A stretch of DNA of 64,000 nucleotides, taken from Chloroflexi bacterium CFX6. GTDB lineage: Bacteria; Chloroflexota; Anaerolineae; Anaerolineales; Villigracilaceae. Position 1 is the stretch's first letter; the number at the start of each line of letters is the position of its first letter. This document shows positions 51,536-60,193 of this stretch, piece by piece. The translations under genes were made by a program, and so were the position numbers. The stretch spans positions 28,683 to 92,682 of the forward strand of contig SZPG01000010.1 of NCBI GenBank assembly GCA_030263595.1. The letters run 5' to 3'. Under the pieces are notes generated by a model, which was given only the letters and a program-made list of their open reading frames with translations, did not search any database and was not told where the DNA came from.

Positions 51536-52363
51536 TCACGATTCCAAACGATGATTGCGTTTCGAGAAGAGATACAGGATCCAATCCACAACCACCGGGA
51601 AGAGCGTGTCGAACATGGTGATGACGCGGAACCACCACGGAATGACGAGAGTGCGCACCGGGCGTTTCGCCGCCTCCACCACGCGGCGGGCGACGTACTC
51701 CGAGGAGAGGCGTGGATATTTCAATCGCTTGACGGTCTCGCGCGATCTTGTGCGCTGCAATTTTTTCCCAAACTCCGTCCGCGCGGGACCGGGATAGATG
51801 CCGCTGACTTTGACGCCCAGCGGAGCGACCTCGCGGCGGAGCGCGTCGGTAAAGGCGCGCACGCCGAACTTGCTCGCGGAATACGTGGTGATGAGCGGCG
51901 CGGCGATCAGCCCCCCCGCCGACGACATGTTGATGATGTGACCGCTTCCGCGTTGGAGCATGTGCGGAAGCACCGCCCGCGTGACCAGCATGGTGCCGAT
52001 CAGGTTGACTTTGATGATCGTTTCGATGTTGCGCACGGGGTCGAGATTCTCGAACCAGTCCACGCTGCCGAAGCCCGCGTTGTTGAAGAGGATGTCAATT
52101 TTGCCGTACAGGTCGAGCGCGGTCTGCACCATCAATTCGATCTCGGCCGGCACGTTGACGTCCACCGGAATGGCGAGCGCCTCCCCGCCCTGGTCCTGTA
52201 TTTCGGCGGCGAGCGCCTGCAGGCGGTCGAGACGGCGCGCGGCGAGAACCACCTTGCATCCCTCCTGCGCGAAGAGACGCGCCGCATCCTCCCCAAACCC
52301 GGAGGACGCGCCGGTGATGAGGACGACTTTGTTGCGAAGAGAACTAGAGGAAGATTCAGTCAT
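51536..52363 (-). CDS. Short-chain dehydrogenase/reductase
   Basis: A 275-residue classical SDR. The cofactor motif is TGASSGFG, and NNAG is present. The catalytic Ser is in INMSSAGG and the Tyr/Lys pair in YSASKFG. PGPARTEF after the catalytic strand is standard. The C-terminal 35 residues (TLVIPWWFRVITMFDTLFP) form a hydrophobic tail typical of membrane-associated acyl or lipid ketoreductases, so a lipid-like carbonyl substrate is possible. The gene lies just downstream of lon. Confidence 0.9.
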   Translation of the reverse strand: MTESSSSSLRNKVVLITGASSGFGEDAARLFAQEGCKVVLAARRLDRLQALAAEIQDQGGEALAIPVDVNVPAEIELMVQTALDLYGKIDILFNNAGFGSVDWFENLDPVRNIETIIKVNLIGTMLVTRAVLPHMLQRGSGHIINMSSAGGLIAAPLITTYSASKFGVRAFTDALRREVAPLGVKVSGIYPGPARTEFGKKLQRTRSRETVKRLKYPRLSSEYVARRVVEAAKRPVRTLVIPWWFRVITMFDTLFPVVVDWILYLFSKRNHRLES

Positions 52364-52398
52364 GCCTTTTTGGAGAATTCTCCATCGCCATTTTCCAA

Positions 52399-54873
52399 TT
52401 ACTCTTCTTCTTGTGTTTCCTCTTTCCCCTGCCTCCTCGGTCGCGGCGGTTCGATGATGACTTCCGGCGAAAGCGCGATCTTCAACACGTCGTCCATGTG
52501 CTGGACCGGGATGATCTTCAACTCGGTGCGCGCGGCTTTGGGCAGGTCCACCAGATCCTTCAAATTCTTTTCGGGCAGGATGACGGTCTTCAGTCCAGCG
52601 CGATGCGCCGCCAGCACCTTCTCGCGCACGCCGCCGATGGGAAGGATGCGCCCGCGCAGGGTGATCTCGCCGGTCATGCCCACGTGCCGGTAGACCGGGC
52701 GCCCCGTCAACGCGGAGATGACCGCCGTCGCCATCGTGATCCCGGCGGAAGGTCCATCCTTCGGGATGGCGCCCTCCGGCATGTGGACGTGGATGTCCAT
52801 GCGTTCGAAGACCTCCAGGTCAATGTTCAACTGCGCGGCGCGCGACTTGATGTACGTCAACGCCGCCTGCCCCGATTCCTGCATCACGTCGCCGATCTGC
52901 CCGGTCATCTGCAAGCCGCCCTTGCCTTCCAATATCGCCACTTCCACCGGCATGATCTCGCCGCCGTTCTCCGTCCACGCCAGCGAAGTGACCACGCCCA
53001 CTTCGTCCGAGCGTTCGGCTTCGGGCTGGAAGAACTGCTGCGGACCCAGCAACTTCTCCACCGCTTCGGATGAAATCAAGGTCGGATACTTCTTCCCCTC
53101 CGCCTTCAAGCGCGCCACCTTGCGAAGGACCTTGCCGATCTCGCGCTCCAAATTGCGGACGCCCGCCTCGTACGTGTATTCGCGGATGATCCGCCGCACC
53201 GCCTCGGACTCGAACCGCAGGTTGATCCCGTCCAATCCATTTTCCGCCACCTGACGCGGGATCAAATAACGATTCGCGATCTCGAGTTTTTCCTCCTCGA
53301 TGTAACCGGGGAACTCGATCACCTCCATGCGGTCGAGCAGCGCGGGCGGAATGCTGCCCAGATAATTGGCGGTCGTCACGAACATGACCTTCGAGAGATC
53401 GAACGGCAATTCGAGATAATGATCGCTGAACGCGTTGTTCTGTTCCGGGTCCAGCACTTCGAGCATCGCCGAGGCGGGATCGCCGCGAAAGTCGGAATAC
53501 AACTTGTCAATCTCGTCCAGCATGAACAGCGGGTTGGACGTCCCCGCCCGCTTCATGGTCTGGATGATGCGCCCGGGCAGCGCGCCGATGTACGTGCGGC
53601 GGTGTCCGCGAATCTCAGCCTCGTCGCGCACGCCGCCCAGCGACACGCGCACGAACTTCCTGCCCAAAGCCTCCGCAATCGAACGCCCCAGCGAGGTCTT
53701 GCCGGTGCCGGGCGGGCCCACAAAGCACAAGATCGGCTGACGTTCCTTCTTCGGCTTCAACGAACGGACAGCGATGTATTCGAGGATGCGCTCTTTTGCC
53801 TTCTTCAATCCGTAATGGTCGCGTTCGAGGATCTTCGCCGCGTTCTTCACGTCGAGGTTATCCGGCGTGAAATTCGACCACGGCAGTTCCACGATCCAAT
53901 CAATGTACGTGCGGATGATTCCCACCTCGGGCGCCATCGGCGGCATCTGGTTCAGGCGTTCCAGTTCCTTGAGCGCCACAGATTTGGGCTCATCGGGCAG
54001 GTTCGCCGCCTCCAGTTTTTTCTTGAGTTCGGAGGCGTCCTTCGTAAAGACATCGCCCTCGCCCAATTCGTTCTGGATCTGCCGCATCTGCTCGCGCAAA
54101 TAGAACTCGCGCTGACTCTTATCCACCTCGTCCTGCACGCGCGCGTGGATCTCGTCCTCCAGTTCCAGCACGTCCACCTCCTGCGCCAGGATCTTGTTCA
54201 GCGCCCGCAGGCGTTCGCGCACGTCCAGGAGCAATAACAGGCTTTGCTTCGCTTCGTAATTCAAAGCCAGCGAGGTGGCGATCATATCCGCCAGCCAGCC
54301 GGGTTCCGAGATGTTCATCGCGAAGAGATGTGCCTCTTCGGGAATGGTGCGGTCCAACTGCACGCAGCGATCGAACAGGTCGAGGACCGAGCGCATGAGA
54401 GCCTGCGTCTGGCGGTCCGCAGTTTGAGGTTCGGGGACGACGCGGGCGCGCGCCACAAGATAAGGAACCGTGCGGACGAATTCCACGATCTCCACGCGGC
54501 GGCGTCCCTGCACGAGGGCGGAGTGCGAACCATCCGGCATCGCAAGCAGGCGCCCCACCGCCATCTCCACGCCCACCGGCAAAAAATCCCCAATGCCGGG
54601 ATGATCCTGTTCCGGGTCGGTCTGCGTGAGTCCGATGACGGTCAATCCCTTGCGCTGCGCCTCCTCCACCGCAAGCAGGGAAGCCTCGCGCCCCACAAAG
54701 ATCGGCGAGACCATGCGCGGAAAAATGATCAGGTCGCGCAGCGGCAGCACCGCCGCCCGGATCATGCCGCTCTCGTCCACCTCGCGGTTGGGGATGCGAT
54801 ATAACTCCTCCGTGCGCTGCGAGAGGGTCAGATCGAAATTATCTTCTTCATACCATTCTTTTGGATGATTCAT
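52399..54873 (-). CDS. lon: ATP-dependent protease Lon
   Basis: An 824-residue LonA protease. The N-terminal substrate-binding domain (about 35-235) starts [13 protein letters not shown]. The AAA+ domain has Walker [12 protein letters not shown] and Walker [12 protein letters not shown]. The C-terminal serine protease domain has the dyad S709 in [10 protein letters not shown] and K752 in [10 protein letters not shown], spaced 43 residues as in E. coli. It degrades misfolded and regulatory proteins. I take the ATG at 54873; the longer frame adds repeat-derived codons. Confidence 0.96.
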   Translation of the reverse strand: MNHPKEWYEEDNFDLTLSQRTEELYRIPNREVDESGMIRAAVLPLRDLIIFPRMVSPIFVGREASLLAVEEAQRKGLTVIGLTQTDPEQDHPGIGDFLPVGVEMAVGRLLAMPDGSHSALVQGRRRVEIVEFVRTVPYLVARARVVPEPQTADRQTQALMRSVLDLFDRCVQLDRTIPEEAHLFAMNISEPGWLADMIATSLALNYEAKQSLLLLLDVRERLRALNKILAQEVDVLELEDEIHARVQDEVDKSQREFYLREQMRQIQNELGEGDVFTKDASELKKKLEAANLPDEPKSVALKELERLNQMPPMAPEVGIIRTYIDWIVELPWSNFTPDNLDVKNAAKILERDHYGLKKAKERILEYIAVRSLKPKKERQPILCFVGPPGTGKTSLGRSIAEALGRKFVRVSLGGVRDEAEIRGHRRTYIGALPGRIIQTMKRAGTSNPLFMLDEIDKLYSDFRGDPASAMLEVLDPEQNNAFSDHYLELPFDLSKVMFVTTANYLGSIPPALLDRMEVIEFPGYIEEEKLEIANRYLIPRQVAENGLDGINLRFESEAVRRIIREYTYEAGVRNLEREIGKVLRKVARLKAEGKKYPTLISSEAVEKLLGPQQFFQPEAERSDEVGVVTSLAWTENGGEIMPVEVAILEGKGGLQMTGQIGDVMQESGQAALTYIKSRAAQLNIDLEVFERMDIHVHMPEGAIPKDGPSAGITMATAVISALTGRPVYRHVGMTGEITLRGRILPIGGVREKVLAAHRAGLKTVILPEKNLKDLVDLPKAARTELKIIPVQHMDDVLKIALSPEVIIEPPRPRRQGKEETQEEE

Positions 54874-54883
54874 AGTTGCCTCA

Positions 54884-54958
54884 TGTCTTTGCGGGCGCCG
54901 CGAAGCGATCCCCACCCCGATTATGGGATCGCTTCGGGCTTTCGCCCGCGCAACGACA
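54884..54958. repeat. A-family-like repeat, divergent copy overlapping the folC stop
   Basis: The element starts TGTCTTTGCGGGCGCCG and ends CCCGCGCAACGACA, with GAAGCGATCCCC and GGGATCGCTTCGGG inside. This is the A-family plan with CGATC in place of CAATC. Its right half supplies the last codons and stop of folC. Confidence 0.6.
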
Positions 54959-56288
54959 CATCAAGATTATTCCATGCCTGCATGACTTCCGCCGTCACAA
55001 AGATACTGCCGGCGGACAGGACAATGCTACCATCATTTGCGGAGAACTCCAACGCCCGCGCCAACGCGGACGCAACGGGACTGACCGCTTCATTCGGGAT
55101 GCCGGCCTGATTCGCCAACCCGACAATTTTCTCCGCTTCGAGCGCGCGCGGATGGTCGGCGCGCGTGACGATGAGTTTTTTGATCTTCGGCTTCATCTCC
55201 GCGAACATGCCGGGGATGTTCTTATCCTCCGACGCGCCGAAGATAAGGCAGACCTGCCTGCCTGGAAAATATTCATCGAGCGTTTCGCGCAACTTCGCAA
55301 ATGAATCCGCGTTGTGCGCCGAATCAAAAATGACCGGCGGATCGCGCCGCACGACTTCGAAGCGGGCGCGCCATTTTACCTGAGAAAATCCCTTTTGGAT
55401 GGCTTCGTCGGAAATTGGCATCCCGCTGACTTCGAGCGCGGCGTATGCGGTTGCAGCGTTTTCGACTTGGTGGGAGCCGAGGAGAGGGATGTTGACTTCG
55501 AGAGAGGGTGAACCTTTGGAAAATGGAAAGTGGAAAGTGGAAAGATGAAGGCTTTGACCATTAAGTGTTGATGTAAGTCGTTCAAACTTTACATCTTTGC
55601 CCACCAATGTAAACTCACAATTCTTCAGTTTGGCTACGCGCTCCAAAACTTCGAGGGCTTCCTCTTTTTGAGGGGCAGAGACCACCGGGATTCCTTCCTT
55701 GATAATCCCCGCTTTCTCCCCCGCAATCTTCGCCAGCGTATCCCCCAGCACCGCCGTATGATCGTAAGATAACGACGTGATCACCGAAACCCTCGGCGTG
55801 ACGATGTTCGTCGCGTCCAGCCTCCCTCCCAGACCGACCTCGATCACGGCGGCGCCGCATCCCTGCCTGGCAAAAGCCAGAAATCCGAGAGCGGTCGTAA
55901 TCTCGAACGTCGTCAAAAATGGAACACGCAGCACCGCCGGTTTGATCTCCTCCACCAATTCGATCATCAACTCATGCGAGATCGGCTCGCCGTTGATTTG
56001 AATCCGCTCCACATAATCCAGCAAATGCGGCGATGTGTACAACCCGACCTTGTATCCCGCCGCACGAAGCGCCGACGCGCACAACGCCGAAACCGACCCC
56101 TTCCCCTTCGTCCCTGCCACGTGGAGGATGGGATATTGGTTTTGCGGGCTGCCAAGTTCCTCCATCAACGCGAACATGCGGTCCAGGTTGAACTCCGCCT
56201 TCGCAAGTTCGGAGGCGTGTTTCAGGCTATAATCCACGAAAGAGTAGAGATAATCCAGGGCTTTGTTGTAGGCGGTTTCGATGTCCAT
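54921..56288 (-). CDS. folC: Dihydrofolate synthase / folylpolyglutamate synthase
   Basis: A 455-residue Mur-ligase-family enzyme that adds glutamate to dihydropteroate and folates. The P-loop is HVAGTKGKGSVSA (GTKGKGS at 59-65). The metal/ATP residues appear in FEITTALGFLAFARQ, VGLGGRLDATNI and VITSLSYDHTAVLG. FDSAHNADSFAKL is the C-terminal ligase motif. A repeat-derived stretch (HLSTFHFPFSKG, about residues 248-259) is inserted in the middle. The final residues, SLRGRKPEAIP, come from an A-type repeat. The ATG at 56288 is the natural start. Confidence 0.93.
   Translation of the reverse strand: MDIETAYNKALDYLYSFVDYSLKHASELAKAEFNLDRMFALMEELGSPQNQYPILHVAGTKGKGSVSALCASALRAAGYKVGLYTSPHLLDYVERIQINGEPISHELMIELVEEIKPAVLRVPFLTTFEITTALGFLAFARQGCGAAVIEVGLGGRLDATNIVTPRVSVITSLSYDHTAVLGDTLAKIAGEKAGIIKEGIPVVSAPQKEEALEVLERVAKLKNCEFTLVGKDVKFERLTSTLNGQSLHLSTFHFPFSKGSPSLEVNIPLLGSHQVENAATAYAALEVSGMPISDEAIQKGFSQVKWRARFEVVRRDPPVIFDSAHNADSFAKLRETLDEYFPGRQVCLIFGASEDKNIPGMFAEMKPKIKKLIVTRADHPRALEAEKIVGLANQAGIPNEAVSPVASALARALEFSANDGSIVLSAGSIFVTAEVMQAWNNLDVSLRGRKPEAIP
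55517..55546. repeat. GGAAAGTGG repeat inserted in frame in folC
   Basis: GGAAAATGGAAAGTGG followed by AAAGTGGAAAG, a short direct repeat, matches the argS insertion at 46834-46855. It encodes HLSTFHFPFSKG on the minus strand without breaking the frame. Confidence 0.7.
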
Positions 56289-56336
56289 GCGAGGGATTGT
56301 AAATCGCAAATCGAAAATCGTAAATCTGAAATTCCA

Positions 56337-56621
56337 ATGCTCGCCACCCTCACCATTCACCTCCGCCTCCCCGCCTGTTCCTCGCTCAAAGAAAAGCGCG
56401 GGCGGATCAAGCCGCTGATCTCCCGTTTGCACCGTGAGTTCAACGTCTCTGTGGCGGAGATGGATTTGCAGGATGTGTGGCAGCAGGCGGTCATCGTTTG
56501 CGCGATGGTCGGCAACGGGCGCGGGCATCTCGAATCCGCCATGCAGACTGTGGCAAAATGGGTGGAAGCAAACTGGACGGATGGAGATGTGATGGAGGCG
56601 CGGATCGAGGTGTATATGTGA
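56337..56621 (+). CDS. DUF503-family protein
   Basis: A 94-residue protein of the DUF503 (YlxP-like) family: it starts LATLTIHLRLPACSSLKEKR and continues NVSVAEMDLQDVWQQAVI. YlxP-type genes are often near ribosome-maturation genes, and one is thought to bind rRNA or the ribosome; the function is unproven. The ATG at 56337 is 48 bases from the divergent folC start. Confidence 0.88.
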   Translation: MLATLTIHLRLPACSSLKEKRGRIKPLISRLHREFNVSVAEMDLQDVWQQAVIVCAMVGNGRGHLESAMQTVAKWVEANWTDGDVMEARIEVYM

Positions 56622-56676
56622 CAGGTGGGTAGGTATACAGGTGAACACGTGTCTACTTGTGTACTTGCCTACTTTA
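56621..56676. repeat. D-family dispersed repeat, copy 3
   Basis: ACAGGTGGGTAGGTATACAG is followed by GTGTCTACTTGTGTACTTG. It matches copy 1 at 9791-9846 in the right half (CACGTGTCTACTTGTGTACTTG versus TACGTGTCTACTTG). It lies between converging genes. Confidence 0.6.
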
Positions 56677-56684
56677 CCCTCCCC

Positions 56685-57308
56685 TCACTTCCTCCAAAAA
56701 TCCGCAGGGATCTCGCCCCATAATTCCGTGTCCCATTTCAGAACCGCGTCGTCGAGCAGTTCGTTTTCTGCCAGCCAGTTCTCCGCGCTGCGGATCATGA
56801 CGAAGAGCGGCGCGTTGCGCGTCGTGCGTTCGAGGCGCGTCCTGCACTCGCCGGTATAGACCCACGCAATCGCGTTTTCGGAGTCCGAATAGACCGGCAT
56901 GTGCTTATCGTTCTTCGCCATCCACGCCAGCGCGTGGACGATCGCCAGAAATTCGCCAACATTATTCGTCCCATCCGGGAACGGACCCGCCCGGAAAATC
57001 TCCCTTGCCGATTCGGTATACACGCCGCGATATTCGAGTTTACCCGGCGATCCGTCGCACGCCGCATCCACGCATACGGATGGAAGGATGGGCTTGACGC
57101 TCGCCTCCTTCCATTTCCCCATTGAGGACGGCTTCCCTTTATACGCTTCATACTTCGACCGAAAGGCTGATTCCGCCTCCCTGAGCGAGCCGAACGCCTT
57201 GTACTCCGCGCCGGCAAAACCCTTCACCTGTTTTTCACATTCCGCCCACGAGGTGAAGATGCCGGTCTCGCGCCCCTTCCACACGACGTAATACTTTTGT
57301 TTTGGCAT
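56685..57308 (-). CDS. Ribonuclease H I with N-terminal viroplasmin (RNase H1-N) domain
   Basis: A 207-residue two-domain protein. Residues about 4-50 are the viroplasmin-like dsRNA/hybrid-binding module (YYVVWKGRETGIFTSW). Residues about 78-205 are the RNase H catalytic domain. Its acidic tetrad is in VDAACDGSPG (D), NNVGEFLAI (E), YSDSENAIAW (D) and LKWDTELWGE (D). It cleaves RNA in RNA-DNA hybrids. The layout matches eukaryote-like type 1 RNase H found in some bacteria. Confidence 0.9.
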   Translation of the reverse strand: MPKQKYYVVWKGRETGIFTSWAECEKQVKGFAGAEYKAFGSLREAESAFRSKYEAYKGKPSSMGKWKEASVKPILPSVCVDAACDGSPGKLEYRGVYTESAREIFRAGPFPDGTNNVGEFLAIVHALAWMAKNDKHMPVYSDSENAIAWVYTGECRTRLERTTRNAPLFVMIRSAENWLAENELLDDAVLKWDTELWGEIPADFWRK

Positions 57309-57379
57309 CGTTCCAACCCATAAGAAAAATCTGAGAAGGTGTCCGAAAAAAGCAGGGAGGCTGGCGTGTACCCGGCATT

Positions 57380-57477
57380 GTCATTTCGAGCGAAGCGGGA
57401 AATCCTTGCCCAGCCGCAACAGGATTTCTCCTCGCGAAGTTTACCCTGAGCAGCGCCGAAGCGCTCGTCGAAATGGC
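57380..57477. repeat. B-family dispersed inverted repeat, copy 3
   Basis: The element starts GTCATTTCGAGCGAAGCGGG, contains CAGGATTTCTCCTCGC, and ends CTCGTCGAAATGGC. It lies upstream of the RNase H gene in the gap before the CBS protein gene. Confidence 0.7.
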
Positions 57478-57514
57478 GTCTGGCAGGGTTTTCAGACACC
57501 CTCCAGGAAATGAA

Positions 57515-57535
57515 TGATCGCCCCTGCGGGGATCA
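57515..57535 (-). terminator. Possible terminator of the CBS protein gene
   Basis: TGATCGCCCC and GGGGATCA form a short stem with a TGC loop and one bulge. On the minus strand it is followed by TTCATTTCC. It starts 9 bases after the gene's stop. Confidence 0.5.
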
Positions 57536-57543
57536 GACCTCGA

Positions 57544-57954
57544 TCATTTGCCTCCCTCCTGCCAGCCGATCTCCTCCACCGCAGTGAATATATCGGTTGC
57601 CGAGATCAAACCGATCAACGCGCCGCTTTCGTCGGCGATCGGCAGGTGATGGATGTGACGTTCCTGCATAACCTTGGAACATTCCATCAACGTCCAACCG
57701 GGTTTGCCGGTAACGATGGGACCGGACATGATCTCGCGCACCGTCGTCTCCGCAGGGTTGCGCCCCTCCGCGACGATCTTGTCGCGGATGTCGGTCGTCG
57801 TCACGATCCCATACGCGGGATTCTTCTCCGATATGTCCACGACCACGCTATGGATCTTGCGGCGGCGCATCAGCGTGAGCGCGTATTTGACGCTCGAATC
57901 CGGGTCAACGACAACGACGGGGCTGGACATCCAATCGCGAACTGTGTTGGGCAT
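57544..57954 (-). CDS. Two-CBS-domain protein
   Basis: A 136-residue protein of two CBS motifs, at about 5-60 and 72-128. Signatures are VVVDPDSSVKYALTLMRRRK with GIVTTTDIRD, and GWTLMECSKVMQERHIHHLP with GLISATDIF. CBS pairs bind adenosine nucleotides and sense energy state; stand-alone ones act on unknown partners. The ATG at 57954 is chosen for GGAGGAGATC just before it. Confidence 0.92.
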   Translation of the reverse strand: MPNTVRDWMSSPVVVVDPDSSVKYALTLMRRRKIHSVVVDISEKNPAYGIVTTTDIRDKIVAEGRNPAETTVREIMSGPIVTGKPGWTLMECSKVMQERHIHHLPIADESGALIGLISATDIFTAVEEIGWQEGGK

Positions 57955-57999
57955 GATCTCCTCCGATAAGTTTGTGGAGCGGGGCAATATCCCGCTGCA

Positions 58000-58923
58000 T
58001 TATTTTACAACCAATTCCACCGAATCCATGGCAAACAGGGAACCGTCTTCCTGGTTGAAATCCTGCACCCTGATGCGTATCACTGTGCCGGAGAGAAAAT
58101 TTCCCAGCAGGATGGTCTGCTCGAACGCGCCGGGCGCCCCATGGTCCGGCGCATCCACTGTGATGTGTCCCTCCGAAAGCAGGATGCCGCCCGCGTCATA
58201 GATGCCATAGATCAGGTTGTTCTCGAACGGCGCGATCGTTACACTGCCTCTGATCGGGACCGATTTGAAAACCTCCGTTCCGTCGGCGGGCGATTCGATG
58301 GCGATCGCGCGCGGTCTTCCGTCCGGGGTGAACGTGACGTAATCGGTCATCTTCAACTGGTTGTGGATCAACCGGTAATGCCGCGTCGTACGCAGCGTGG
58401 GACAGCACATCGGATCGTCCGATTTGTGGATCGCGGCGTCCAGAAAGATTTGACCGCCTGCAATCGAAAGATCGTTCAATAGGGGTCTGTCGTCCACCAA
58501 CGCCGAGGTCCGAAAGGTCGGTTTTCCATCCACGTCGTCGAACACGACAAGAAAGACGAACACGCCCGTGCCGCCGTAATTCTCGGAAACGAGCGCGGCG
58601 TATTCATTGCGGTCGTCGCCGTCCAGGTCGCCGCGCGCGGCAAAGCCGGTCAGGGACGCGGAGATGTAATCAACGCCGCCGGGCGCGCCCTGCTCGAATT
58701 TGCCGTCGGTCAACTGCACCACGCGAAGCGCGTCCGTGAGTCCGAGTTGGTATTCCGCGTTCATCAACCGGGTCACGTAATCGGGCGCGGGCGTTGGGGT
58801 GTCGGGGAGGGAAGTTGGATCGAAAGCCGGGGCAGGCGTGGGGGAGGGTGAAGCGAAACTCCGGCACGCGGTCAAAAGCAGGCAGAGGCTCAAGATCCAA
58901 TTCAGGGATTTATGGGAAGCCAT
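58000..58923 (-). CDS. Lipoprotein with C-terminal Gmad2-like domain
   Basis: A 307-residue lipoprotein (lipobox LLTAC, C20) with a short Pro/Thr linker to about 50. The middle domain (about 55-195) contains ARGDLDGDDRNEYAALVSENYGG, which resembles VCBS/FG-GAP-type calcium-loop sequences. The C-terminal 100 residues, from about 206, look like a Gmad2 (Ig-like, spore-germination-associated) domain with IESPADGTEVFKSVPIRG. It starts at an ATG with GGAGGCGCGAC, 22 bases inside the upstream lipoprotein gene. Function is unknown. Confidence 0.8.
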   Translation of the reverse strand: MASHKSLNWILSLCLLLTACRSFASPSPTPAPAFDPTSLPDTPTPAPDYVTRLMNAEYQLGLTDALRVVQLTDGKFEQGAPGGVDYISASLTGFAARGDLDGDDRNEYAALVSENYGGTGVFVFLVVFDDVDGKPTFRTSALVDDRPLLNDLSIAGGQIFLDAAIHKSDDPMCCPTLRTTRHYRLIHNQLKMTDYVTFTPDGRPRAIAIESPADGTEVFKSVPIRGSVTIAPFENNLIYGIYDAGGILLSEGHITVDAPDHGAPGAFEQTILLGNFLSGTVIRIRVQDFNQEDGSLFAMDSVELVVK

Positions 58924-60056
58924 GTCGCGCCTCCATCGTGGGTTCGATACAACGAACGACGATTGGTCTGATCGAGCGTGACGACCCAGCCCGAATTCGG
59001 GTTGACAAAATCCATGACTGCGAACGTGTCGCCGAATTTCACGTCGGGCGGGAGGATGCGCCACGTGCGCGCCGCGTCACGCGTGACGTAGAACTGTTCG
59101 CCGTTATAAATGACCGCCTCCTCCGCCGACAAAAAATCCATGGAGCCGCCGTTGGGGATGAGCGTCGGCGTGAGCGTCCACGCGTTCCCGGCGTCGCGCG
59201 TGACGTATATGGCGAGTTGATACGCGTCGCCGGTCAGGCGCATGGCGATGAAGCCGTCGTTGGGCGAAACGAATTTCATTTGATCGCGGTCAATGCCCAG
59301 TTCGGAGGTTTCCGCGCCGGGCGGCAGGGGCAATGTCGCCTCGCGCCAACTTGCCCCGCCATCGTCGGTGCGATGGAGGTAGACGACGCCGGGCGCGTAG
59401 GTGACGCCATAGACCCACGCCGTTTGCATGTTCAACGGCGCAAGCCCGGACTTGAGCCCGCCGAACGGGAGCGATCCATCTGCGTTTTCGAGGTTGGGGT
59501 CGTTGGTATATTTTTGAGTCCACGTCGCGCCGCCGTCGGTCGTTCGATATACGGCGACCGCGTGCGAGCCTGCGGCAACGCCAAGATCGGCTAACGCCCA
59601 GCCGTTATCTGCATCGAGGAATTGAATATCCGCGCCGCTGAACGGAGTGGTCCGATTCGTCCACGTCATTCCGCCATCGGACGTGTAATATAAAACCCCG
59701 CTGTTTGGAAAGTTGCTGAAATCCGGCTTGTGCGCCCAGATATTGTCGTGATCCAACGCAAATAACTCGATGCTGTAGCCTGCCTCGGCGAGTCCCTGAG
59801 GCGTGACGTCGTACCACGTGATCCCGCCGTCGTTCGTGCGGACGATCTGCGTTTCGGTCACTCCCCAGCCATCGAGTTCGTTGAAGAAGTGAATGGAGAC
59901 CAGCGCAGGAGATTCGACCAGCGGCGCGTTTATCGTTGGAGGCGAGGGCGTATCGGGAGAGTAGGGCGCGGGCGTTTCCTCTGTAACCGGCGTGGAGGGA
60001 ACGTTGCAGGCTGTAATCAACAAGAGAAGTAATAAAAGGAAAGAGATTCGTCTCAT
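58902..60056 (-). CDS. YCF48/BNR-repeat lipoprotein
   Basis: A 384-residue lipoprotein (LITAC, C17) with a short Thr/Pro linker. A beta-propeller follows, made of YCF48/BNR-like repeats: TNDGGITWYDVTP, TSDGGMTWTNRT, TTDGGATWTQKY, TDDGGASWREAT and THDGGATWLP. Asp-box repeats of this type bind ligands or stabilise partners; the PSII assembly factor Ycf48 is the best-known relative. The role here is unknown. It overlaps the following lipoprotein gene by 22 bases, so the two are probably made together. Confidence 0.88.
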   Translation of the reverse strand: MRRISFLLLLLLLITACNVPSTPVTEETPAPYSPDTPSPPTINAPLVESPALVSIHFFNELDGWGVTETQIVRTNDGGITWYDVTPQGLAEAGYSIELFALDHDNIWAHKPDFSNFPNSGVLYYTSDGGMTWTNRTTPFSGADIQFLDADNGWALADLGVAAGSHAVAVYRTTDGGATWTQKYTNDPNLENADGSLPFGGLKSGLAPLNMQTAWVYGVTYAPGVVYLHRTDDGGASWREATLPLPPGAETSELGIDRDQMKFVSPNDGFIAMRLTGDAYQLAIYVTRDAGNAWTLTPTLIPNGGSMDFLSAEEAVIYNGEQFYVTRDAARTWRILPPDVKFGDTFAVMDFVNPNSGWVVTLDQTNRRSLYRTHDGGATWLPINP

Positions 60057-60079
60057 TCATCTCCTTGTAAAGTCGAAGG

Positions 60080-60187
60080 CTTGCCCTGAGCCGCGTCGAA
60101 GGGTCGAAGGTCGAAGATCGAAGGTCGAAGGTTGAAGGTCGAAGGTCGCAGGTCGAAGGTTGGATTTTGGCTTTCGACCTGCGACCC
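60080..60187. repeat. GTCGAAG 7-bp tandem repeat ending in a hairpin
   Basis: About nine near-perfect units of GTCGAAG/GTTGAAG run from about 60097 to 60160. The last part, GGTCGCAGGTCGAAG, folds on CTTTCGACCTGCGACC to give a 15-16-bp stem. It lies between the lipoprotein and thiolase genes and may serve as the thiolase terminator. Confidence 0.75.
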
Positions 60188-60193
60188 TGGAAT

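Noticed and set aside
51152..52693. 513-codon plus-strand ORF across the M24/SDR region
   Set aside because: It is antisense to two solid genes and crosses a repeat; it has no domain.
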